DNA of 5,147 nucleotides from an uncultured Porphyromonas sp. (GTDB taxonomy: Bacteria; Bacteroidota; Bacteroidia; Bacteroidales; Porphyromonadaceae). Under the pieces are notes generated by a model, which was not told where the DNA came from, searched no databases, and was given only the letters and a program-made list of their open reading frames with translations. A program made the translations under genes and the position numbers. Position 1 is the first letter of the stretch, and every line of letters starts with the position of its first letter. This document shows, piece by piece, positions 1-5,147 of the stretch. Where the stretch lies: contig URKO01000113.1 of assembly GCA_900548415.1 (NCBI GenBank), forward strand, positions 1 through 5,147, written 5' to 3'.

Positions 1-645
1 TTCCCCGTACTCCGAGGCACTCACGAGAGCAATCCTCAACTGACTGTCTTCCTAATGGATGACGCCTATCCAGAGCTACAAGCGACTATGTACATAGAGT
101 TCGCCTTAGCATCACCAGAGGCTCCGATGGATGTTGAGCATGAGATCATACCTGATGCAGTAGACTTCCCATCCGTAGAGGCCTTTCGCAAGAAAGATGT
201 AACTAGTATAAAAGCTTTCGAGACGGCTTTAGGGCTACGCCACTATGCTCCAGAATATTCGTCTGATACTTCGCTAGACTTCGAGACGCTTGAGGACAAA
301 GTCTCCAAGACTAATATTCGGTGGGTCAACTACATCTGTGAGGCTCCCAATGGTGTTCCCTTCATCAATATGCAGCTACTATGTATATCGGGCGAAGACG
401 ACTTGAAGTCTGAGGCATTTAAGTCCTATCTAAAGGCTAATGGATTTGGTCTAAACTACACCTATACAGATGGTGTCGTCAACGCCTATAATGCTCATGG
501 AGACTTCTTGGGGGCCTCCATAAAGAGTTACGAGGATGGCACGTTTTGTCAGATACAGATCCGTCTTAAAGAAGACAAAATGAAAGCTTCGCCTCGATTG
601 CTATGGCTACAGAATCGGAGACATCATAATAAGAGAGTCAGGTAG
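1..645 (+). CDS. Unrecognised protein, C-terminal part (5' end outside the window)
   Basis: I do not recognise this product. The frame is open from base 1 (reading FPVLRGTHESNPQLTVFL...) to a TAG at 643-645, followed at once by a second in-frame TAG. The first ATG, at 55, has no ribosome-binding context and sits mid-frame, so the real start is probably upstream; 214 residues are visible. The protein is soluble-looking and acidic, with many aromatic residues, no membrane segment and no catalytic motif I can name. Patches such as NYICEAPNGVPFINMQLL and GDFLGASIKSYEDG look like alternating beta strands. The last 21 residues (from the ATG at 580) switch abruptly to a basic stretch rich in Arg, Lys and His, unlike the rest, which may reflect a frameshift. 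GC is about 40-45% in two 60-base samples, lower than in the neighbours. The 3' end overlaps the convergent MATE gene by 8 bases. A secreted or surface protein of Bacteroidales is possible, but the N-terminus that would show a signal peptide is missing. Confidence 0.7.
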   Translation, partial: FPVLRGTHESNPQLTVFLMDDAYPELQATMYIEFALASPEAPMDVEHEIIPDAVDFPSVEAFRKKDVTSIKAFETALGLRHYAPEYSSDTSLDFETLEDKVSKTNIRWVNYICEAPNGVPFINMQLLCISGEDDLKSEAFKSYLKANGFGLNYTYTDGVVNAYNAHGDFLGASIKSYEDGTFCQIQIRLKEDKMKASPRLLWLQNRRHHNKRVR

Positions 646-1969
646 TAGCATCCCTCAGCGGACGCTGATACCAGATCGCCGTGAGGATCGCTGTACGTAC
701 CAGTAGATAGCTGTCGAAAGCGATCCACAAGGCGTTCATGCCGAGTGAGTTATAGAGCAGATAGTAGAGCGCAAAGAAGACAATACTCGATCCGATCATA
801 GACCACTTGAGACCTGCCGAGCGGGTCGTGCCTGCGTAGATACCATCCCAGAGGAAAGCACCGAAGCCTACTAGCGGGATCAGTGCTGCCCAGAGATGGT
901 ACTGCCTGGCGTAAGCGATGATCTCGTCGTGGCTACTCAAGAAGCGTAGTAAGCCATCGGGATAAAGTGCAAAGAGGAGCGCAGCGAGGAGTGACAGGAC
1001 GATGCCTATGGCAAAGAGACGACTTATCACTGCATTGAGTAGGTCTATACGCCCCGCGCCGTAGAAGCGCCCTGAGAGCGACTCACCGGCATAGGCAAAG
1101 CCATCCATAAAGTAACTGAAGATGCTGAAGAACTGCATTAGCAACGTATTCGCTCCCACAGCGATCGCACCCTCACGCACACCGGCGTATGTAAAGAAGA
1201 GCGTGATACTGCTGAGTAGCAAGGAGCGGAGCATCAGATCGCGTCCGAGGATGAGGTAGCGTCCGTAACCCTTCGTATCGGTGAAGTGGCTGAGCCTCAG
1301 ATGACGCACGAGATAGCGATACCTAATGAGTAGGGTGGTGAGTAGTAGGAGTGCCTGGCTATATTGTGCTACGCAGGTGCCGATAGCGAGTCCCTCGACA
1401 CCCATCTGATAGTGGACGACGAGCGTATAGGATACGAGGAAGTTGACCACCAGTGCGCTCATCGAGGCAATCATGGGGATGCGGGTGTTTTGCATACCGA
1501 TGAACCATCCATTCAGCGCATAGATCATCATGACAGCAGGGGCTGCCGAGAAGATGATCTGGATATATTGCTCAGCCTCTGCACCTAGTCGCTCGGCAGC
1601 ACCGCCTGTGACGACACCGCTCAGGAGGGTGGCAAAGGGGGATATGATCAGTACGACGATCGTGCAGAGGAGTGCCATCGTGATACCACGAGCCAGCTGA
1701 CGATTGATGTCAGAGCTGTCTTGCCGGCCGTAAGCCTGAGCGACAAGTCCTGTCGTACCTAGTCGTATGAAGCCAAAGAGCCAGTAGATCGTGTTGGTGA
1801 TGGTAGCCGCCACGGTGACTGAGCCGATAGCTTCGGGGTGAGCCATGTGCCCCGCCAGCCCTACATCAATGAGCGAGAGCAGCGGGACGGTGATATTGGA
1901 GATGATGTTGGGGATCGTGAGCCGCAGAATGTGACTATTTAGCCTTTGATCCTCTACCTTAGCGCACAT
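638..1969 (-). CDS. MATE family efflux transporter, DinF-like
   Basis: This is an inner-membrane multidrug/toxin exporter of the MATE family, expected to swap cytoplasmic organic, often cationic, compounds for H+ or Na+. Its 443 residues match the family length and show about 12 hydrophobic segments in two lobes, roughly 1-220 and 235-435. The N-lobe has IPNIISNITVPLLSLIDVGLAGHM at residues 19-42. Asp35 there aligns by position with the TM1 aspartate known to be essential in DinF-type MATEs (Asp41 of PfMATE, Asp35 of VcmN). WLFGFIRLGTTGLVAQAYGR (63-82) is characteristic of the DinF branch rather than NorM. The C-lobe carries FAYAGESLSGRFYGAG (291-306) and LWDGIYAG (373-380). The ATG directly follows the TAA of the rfbD-like gene with no gap, so translation is probably coupled; no Shine-Dalgarno is visible. 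It is the last gene of the minus-strand run and ends in TGA inside the tail of the convergent gene. The family is certain; the substrate cannot be read from sequence. Confidence 0.95.
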   Translation of the reverse strand: MCAKVEDQRLNSHILRLTIPNIISNITVPLLSLIDVGLAGHMAHPEAIGSVTVAATITNTIYWLFGFIRLGTTGLVAQAYGRQDSSDINRQLARGITMALLCTIVVLIISPFATLLSGVVTGGAAERLGAEAEQYIQIIFSAAPAVMMIYALNGWFIGMQNTRIPMIASMSALVVNFLVSYTLVVHYQMGVEGLAIGTCVAQYSQALLLLTTLLIRYRYLVRHLRLSHFTDTKGYGRYLILGRDLMLRSLLLSSITLFFTYAGVREGAIAVGANTLLMQFFSIFSYFMDGFAYAGESLSGRFYGAGRIDLLNAVISRLFAIGIVLSLLAALLFALYPDGLLRFLSSHDEIIAYARQYHLWAALIPLVGFGAFLWDGIYAGTTRSAGLKWSMIGSSIVFFALYYLLYNSLGMNALWIAFDSYLLVRTAILTAIWYQRPLRDATT

Positions 1970-2872
1970 TTAGTCTATAGCTATCTGTAGTTCATCTTGC
2001 CACTGAGGAGGCGTGATGCCGTAGCAAGCTGTTATCCTATCGGTCGCCAGCACGCTGTAAGCGGGACGCTCGGCAGCCGTGGGGTACTCAGCCGTAGAGA
2101 TCGGAGTCAGTTGCGACAAGTCGTACTCAGGCAGATGCGTGGCAATCGCCTCATGGGCCAAGTCGTACCACGAGCAGATACCTCGGTCGGCATAGTGGAG
2201 TAGGGGCGTGCGAAAGGTGCGCTCCGTATCGTAGCAAGCGACGATCTCGCAGATAGCTCGTGCCAGCGAAGGTGCCGATGTGGGCGAACCGATCTGATCG
2301 TTGACGACACGTAGCGGCTTCCCCTCACGAGCCAGCCGTAGCATGGTGCGAACGAAGTTGTGTCCCCACGGAGCCCAGAGCCACTGCGTGCGAATGACTA
2401 GATGCTGCTCAGTGGGATGCGTCGGGTGCATCAGGAGTGCCAGCTCTCCCTGACGCTTGGTGCGACCATAGAGACTCTGCGGATTGGTACTATCCTCCTC
2501 ATGATAGGGCGTACCCTGCTTCCCATCGAAGACATAGTCTGTGCTAATCTGTATGATCGGTAGACGGCTCTCTGCCAGCTGTGCCGGAAGTAGTGCATTG
2601 AGTGCCAAGAGGTCTCGATAGTGTACCGGATCTTCGGCTAGATCTACCTGTGTGAAGGCAGCGCAGTTGACCACCATCGTCCAGTCGTAAGCGACAGATT
2701 GCTCTTCCCAGAGCTTGATCGCTCGGGATAGAGACTCTGTGTCGGTGTAGTCGAGCTGCTCATGTGTGTAGCTGACCAGTTCGTAGGGATTACCCCGCTC
2801 TGCTAGCTCTCGTGTGATACTGCGCCCTAGCTGTCCCGAGGCACCGAGTAAGATGATACGACCTCTGCTCAT
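1970..2872 (-). CDS. rfbD: dTDP-4-dehydrorhamnose reductase (RmlD/RfbD)
   Basis: RmlD performs the last step of dTDP-L-rhamnose synthesis: NAD(P)H-dependent reduction of dTDP-6-deoxy-L-lyxo-4-hexulose in the cytoplasm, supplying rhamnose for surface polysaccharides. The 300 residues form one extended short-chain dehydrogenase/reductase domain. Visible are the nucleotide-binding GASGQLG (10-16), NCAAFTQVDLAE (69-80, the family's NAAAYTxVDxAE), STDYVFDG (110-117, with the catalytic-type Thr111), the YGRTK active-site YxxxK (Tyr135, Lys139) followed by GE, DQIGSPT (192-198), and RPAYSVL (269-275). All key residues are intact. The usual RTSWLYG stretch reads RTQWLW (161-166), a mild variation. 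Its ATG overlaps the DUF4924 TGA as ATGA, suggesting translational coupling, and the start lies just before the Rossmann motif as expected. The partner genes rfbA, rfbB and rfbC are not in the window, so the earlier steps must be encoded elsewhere. A related sugar-nucleotide reductase is a less likely alternative. Confidence 0.93.
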   Translation of the reverse strand: MSRGRIILLGASGQLGRSITRELAERGNPYELVSYTHEQLDYTDTESLSRAIKLWEEQSVAYDWTMVVNCAAFTQVDLAEDPVHYRDLLALNALLPAQLAESRLPIIQISTDYVFDGKQGTPYHEEDSTNPQSLYGRTKRQGELALLMHPTHPTEQHLVIRTQWLWAPWGHNFVRTMLRLAREGKPLRVVNDQIGSPTSAPSLARAICEIVACYDTERTFRTPLLHYADRGICSWYDLAHEAIATHLPEYDLSQLTPISTAEYPTAAERPAYSVLATDRITACYGITPPQWQDELQIAID

Positions 2873-3447
2873 GACTGTGGCTTCGCTTGTGACTCCTCCT
2901 TGTGATGCTTGCGATGGTACTCCTGATCAAGTAGGGCAAAGAGGGCACTGATCTGCTGGTAGACACGCGTGTCGGTAGGGGAGTGCTCTGCTCCTGCCGT
3001 GCTGCTCCCTATGAGTCCCTGCATGGTGGCGTTGTAGAGTATCGTGCAGAGGATCTCTATCTCGCCCATCTCCTTGGCGTGTGGATCTTTTGCTCTAAAG
3101 GCGACGATCGTCGGTAGGACTAGTATGTAGCACCCTTGGTAGACGATGTTGCGCTCATCTTGGCTCACCTTCTTGTGTATCGCCTCGCATTCCGCAAGCA
3201 GCTGCTTCGTGACGGGAGCGTGCTGACCGCTGAGGATCTGCGCGACAGATTCCTCGCTGAGTAGCTCTTTCATCAGCCTTTGTCTGAGTGGATCGGACTG
3301 CATCAGATGTTGCTGGAGTAGCTCCAGTGGTTGGTGCTGTTGCGTGAGGATACGTATACTCTCCTCGGCGATCCATAGATGTATGATCTGAGCCGTGTAC
3401 TCAGGTACGTCAGGCAGTAGCCCAGGAGTATTAGCTTGGTTTGTCAT
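2869..3447 (-). CDS. DUF4924 family protein, function unknown
   Basis: I recognise this as a probable member of DUF4924, a Bacteroidetes family of unknown function, from sequence resemblance and from its position beside an rfbD-like gene. The 192 residues look mostly alpha-helical and soluble. EYTAQIIHLWIAEESIRIL (16-34) resembles the family's N-terminal AEYLLYMWQVEDLIR pattern. A central GCYILVLPTIVAFRAK (105-120) matches the family's 'LPxIVELRAK' block, and a C-terminal VYQQISALFALLDQEYHRKH (162-181) matches the 'QISxFLxLLxxYY' helix. About 15 residues precede the first conserved helix, longer than I would expect, but no later ATG comes before residue 49. The C-terminus is rich in His, Lys, Glu and Gln and looks disordered. 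There is no signal peptide and no metal or catalytic motif. It starts 4 nt after the permease stop and ends in the ATGA overlap with the rfbD-like gene. The family call rests on recalled motifs, not on a search. Confidence 0.75.
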   Translation of the reverse strand: MTNQANTPGLLPDVPEYTAQIIHLWIAEESIRILTQQHQPLELLQQHLMQSDPLRQRLMKELLSEESVAQILSGQHAPVTKQLLAECEAIHKKVSQDERNIVYQGCYILVLPTIVAFRAKDPHAKEMGEIEILCTILYNATMQGLIGSSTAGAEHSPTDTRVYQQISALFALLDQEYHRKHHKEESQAKPQS

Positions 3448-3451
3448 AGTA

Positions 3452-4666
3452 TTAGTGTGAAGCGTTGCGGTGAGCGATCAACTTGCGTACGGGATAGACA
3501 GCCGCTAGGTACCCAACGGCAAAGACCAGTACAAGCACCACGAGTAGATCCGTCAGTCGTACAGCTACTGGATAAGGCTGCGACTCCAAAGCTAGATCGA
3601 TCGTGAGCCACCCAAAGTGCATCTGTAGCGAGCAGAGGACGATCCCGACAGCTATACCACCGACGGCACCGATGAGTGTCACCATCAGTCCCTCCAGCTG
3701 GAAGGTGCGTCTGATCTCCCGTGGCGTCTCGCCGAGTGCGTGCAGGATCGCTATATCCTCCTGCTTTGATATGAGAAGCATCGAGATACTAGCCATCACA
3801 TTGTAGGCTGCTAGTAAGAGGATAAAGGCAAAGATGAGCGACGTGATCCACTTTTCGATAGCCACGAGACGCATCAAATGCGGCTGTTGCTCAGCGCGGT
3901 TGCGGACGAGGTACTCCTCACCCAGCTTCGTCGCGATCGCTTTTTGGATAGCCCCCTCGTCTGCGCCCTCATCCAGCTTTAGAGCTAGACCATGCGCTTG
4001 GTTTTCGTCAAGCATCAGCAGTGAACGTAGCTCAGAGAGCGGTATGAAGATCGAGTTGTCGTAGACCACATTGTCGGTAAAAAGCACCGACACGGGTACA
4101 CCCTGCGAGCGTCTCAGCGAAGTCATCGGCATGATCGGGTTGATGTATCCCTTGCGCTTGGGGAGCGTGATGATGAGTGGATCCGTGTCGTGCGCTATCG
4201 CATTGAGGTTGATGGCTATCGAGGCACCCAGATTGTATTGCCCAGGATGTATCGCTATGTCGCCACTGTACAGGTATCGATCCATATTAGAGATGCGCAG
4301 ATAGGCACTATCTACACCATATAGATGCGCCGCAGAGAAGCTCTCGCCCTCCGTACGACTTACCAGACCCTCACCCCATACCAGCGGAGCGATCGATCCG
4401 ATCCCCTTTATCGATCCGATCTCTTGGGTCACCACGCCTTGGTCAAAGGGCGCTTCGTCCCCCTTCGTGATCAGTAGCTGTGGGTCCAGCCCGACCACCT
4501 TGTCGAGGATCATCTGCTCGTACCCATTGTAGATGGATAGCACGCAGATCATCGTCATCGATACCACGGCGATGGCCAGCACGCTCACGCGGGTGACTAT
4601 ATTGATAGCACCCAGCTTCTTGTGGGCAAAGAGGTATCGCCAAGCGATAAAGAAGGGCAGACGCAT
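3452..4666 (-). CDS. FtsX-like ABC transporter permease (LolC/LolE type)
   Basis: This is an inner-membrane permease of the FtsX/LolC-E (MacB-like) superfamily, whose best-known members work with an ATPase to release lipoproteins from the inner membrane. The 404 residues show the standard four-TM plan: TM1 at about 22-46, a large periplasmic domain at about 47-270, then TM2 (about 273-298), TM3 (324-347) and TM4 (372-395). The N-terminal FIAWRYLFAHKKLGAINIVTRVSVLAIAV is typical of LolC/E proteins. The cytoplasmic loop after TM2, KQEDIAILHALGETPREIRR (301-320) followed by TFQLEG, is the conserved ATPase-coupling segment. An in-frame TAG 12 nt upstream makes this ATG the first available start. 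No ATPase gene is in the window, so a LolD-like partner would have to be encoded elsewhere. It lies 39 nt after rbfA and 4 nt before the DUF4924 gene. The family is firm; lipoprotein export, as opposed to another envelope role, is inferred. Confidence 0.92.
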   Translation of the reverse strand: MRLPFFIAWRYLFAHKKLGAINIVTRVSVLAIAVVSMTMICVLSIYNGYEQMILDKVVGLDPQLLITKGDEAPFDQGVVTQEIGSIKGIGSIAPLVWGEGLVSRTEGESFSAAHLYGVDSAYLRISNMDRYLYSGDIAIHPGQYNLGASIAINLNAIAHDTDPLIITLPKRKGYINPIMPMTSLRRSQGVPVSVLFTDNVVYDNSIFIPLSELRSLLMLDENQAHGLALKLDEGADEGAIQKAIATKLGEEYLVRNRAEQQPHLMRLVAIEKWITSLIFAFILLLAAYNVMASISMLLISKQEDIAILHALGETPREIRRTFQLEGLMVTLIGAVGGIAVGIVLCSLQMHFGWLTIDLALESQPYPVAVRLTDLLVVLVLVFAVGYLAAVYPVRKLIAHRNASH

Positions 4667-4705
4667 CGTGTGGAGCTAGCGAAAAAGTGAGCTAGAGAGC
4701 GTAAG

Positions 4706-5041
4706 CTATTGCTCAAGAAGCTTGTCGATGCGCTCCAGATAGTCTAGCGAGTCATCTATATGGTACTCCATCTCGGGGATGACTCGTAGCTGCTTGCCCG
4801 TGCGCTGTCCCAGCTCGTAGCGGTAGCTACCAGCGTTGTCCTGTATGTACTTAAGTAGTTCGTCAGCACGCTCCGAGGGGAAGATACTCAGGTAAATATG
4901 AGCTCTGCTCAGGTCGGAGGTGACACGCACTAGGGTGACGCTCACGAGCACCCCTCGCAGTTGCTGCGTCAGTGGGCGAAAGATCTCTCCCATCTCCTTC
5001 TGTATCAGTCGTGCTATCTTCTGTTGTCTTCTTGTATCCAT
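4706..5041 (-). CDS. rbfA: 30S ribosome-binding factor RbfA
   Basis: RbfA is a small cytoplasmic KH-fold protein that binds the immature 30S subunit and assists late 16S rRNA 5'-end maturation, notably during cold adaptation in E. coli. The 111 residues cover the whole KH domain and lack the longer C-terminal tail of the E. coli protein (133 residues). Family blocks are visible in order: TRRQQKIARLIQKEMGEIF (3-21), the beta-strand pair VSVTLVRVTSDLSRAHIYLSIFP (33-55, the family's 'VSPDLxxAKVYVSVF'), and ELGQRTGKQLRVIPEMEYHIDDSLDYLERIDKLL (76-109, the 'LRxxPELxFxxDDSLxxxxxIxxLL' end). The ATG at 5041 gives the expected N-terminus and no in-frame ATG exists upstream before a stop. It is the first gene of the minus-strand run, about 25 nt downstream of a Bacteroidetes-type -7 box, so it probably heads the operon. 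Confidence 0.95.
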   Translation of the reverse strand: MDTRRQQKIARLIQKEMGEIFRPLTQQLRGVLVSVTLVRVTSDLSRAHIYLSIFPSERADELLKYIQDNAGSYRYELGQRTGKQLRVIPEMEYHIDDSLDYLERIDKLLEQ

Positions 5042-5064
5042 AGTGTCATCAGTCGTTATGCATA

Positions 5065-5072
5065 CAAAGATA
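5065..5072 (-). promoter_or_regulatory. Candidate Bacteroidetes -7 promoter box (TATCTTTG) for rbfA
   Basis: Read on the minus strand the bases are TATCTTTG, a full match to the Bacteroidetes housekeeping sigma -7 consensus TAnnTTTG. It ends 23 bases before the rbfA ATG, which would place transcription start near 5058 and give a short leader of roughly 15-20 nt. I see no clear -33 TTG/TTTG element at the expected distance (around 5090-5096), where the heptamer repeats begin, so the promoter is called on one box and its position only. Confidence 0.55.
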
Positions 5073-5090
5073 GCAATTAGTGAGGAGAGA

Positions 5091-5118
5091 GATTAGACTT
5101 TAGAGATTAGAGGTTAGA
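5091..5118. repeat. Four tandem 7-bp repeats, consensus GATTAGA
   Basis: Four consecutive heptamers read GATTAGA, CTTTAGA, GATTAGA, GGTTAGA. The last five bases TTAGA are kept in all four and only the first two vary. On the minus strand, the rbfA sense strand, they read as TCTAAnn units. The array lies 18 bases upstream of the candidate -7 box and overlaps where a -33 element would be. It could be a simple short-sequence-repeat tract, a regulator-binding array, or part of a dispersed repeat of the genome; the window alone cannot decide. Confidence 0.6.
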
Positions 5119-5147
5119 GAGGTTCTAGTAGTGCTACTGTTTCTAGC

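Noticed and set aside
592..620. Possible hairpin (CGATT at 595-599 with AATCG at 613-617) as a terminator for the left-edge gene or the MATE gene.
   Set aside because: Five perfect pairs, a 13-base loop, inside the coding region, and no T-run on either strand.
1364..1588. Plus-strand open frame of 74 codons opposite the MATE gene.
   Set aside because: It lies wholly antisense to a clear transporter gene, resembles no family, and its composition follows from the opposite strand.
3834..4304. Two plus-strand open frames (3834-4064 and 4071-4304) opposite the permease gene.
   Set aside because: Serine- and arginine-rich shadow translations of a well-supported minus-strand gene, with no start signals.
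4676..4695. Inverted repeat CTAGC / GCTAG with a 10-base loop between rbfA and the permease gene, considered as a terminator or processing site.
   Set aside because: The stem is only 5 bp, AT-containing, with a long loop and no T-run after it in the direction of transcription.
5049..5063. Tiny upstream reading frame ATG CAT AAC GAC TGA before rbfA on the minus strand.
   Set aside because: It begins at the edge of the -7 box, upstream of the predicted transcription start, so it is unlikely to be in the mRNA.
5127..5138. Near-palindrome AGTAGTGCTACT at the right edge, considered as an operator or hairpin.
   Set aside because: Only 4-5 bp per arm with almost no loop and a mismatched centre; readily expected by chance.

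Overview
The window looks like chromosomal DNA from a Bacteroidales bacterium, and Porphyromonas is the best guess. The evidence is a DUF4924-type protein next to an rfbD-like reductase, an rbfA gene followed by a lone FtsX/LolC-like permease, no visible Shine-Dalgarno sequences, and a Bacteroidetes-type -7 promoter box (TATCTTTG) upstream of rbfA. The genus is inferred from gene content and a moderate GC content; no search was run.

Layout. Bases 1-645 (+) hold the 3' part of one gene whose start lies left of the window; I do not recognise its product. Bases 638-5041 are filled by five minus-strand genes. In transcription order they are rbfA (ribosome maturation), an FtsX/LolC-E-type permease, a DUF4924 protein, rfbD/rmlD (dTDP-4-dehydrorhamnose reductase) and a DinF-type MATE exporter. 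The gaps are 39 nt, 4 nt, a 4-nt ATGA overlap and 0 nt (TAA directly followed by ATG), so they probably form one transcript read from the promoter near 5065-5072. The MATE stop and the stop of the plus-strand gene overlap tail to tail by 8 bases. Bases 5042-5147 are non-coding. They contain the rbfA promoter candidate and, just upstream of it, four tandem 7-bp repeats (consensus GATTAGA). No stretch over 300 bases lacks a gene.

How the genes fit together. I see no single pathway. A translation-related housekeeping gene leads a compact run of envelope-related genes (lipoprotein-type permease, rhamnose precursor synthesis, exporter), plus one family of unknown function. The left-edge gene is clearly lower in GC than the cluster and may have a different history. 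I find no mobile element, CRISPR, RNA gene or defence system, and no convincing new multi-gene system. The items most worth checking are the basic C-terminal tail of the left-edge gene, which may come from a one-base frameshift, and the heptamer array next to the rbfA promoter.
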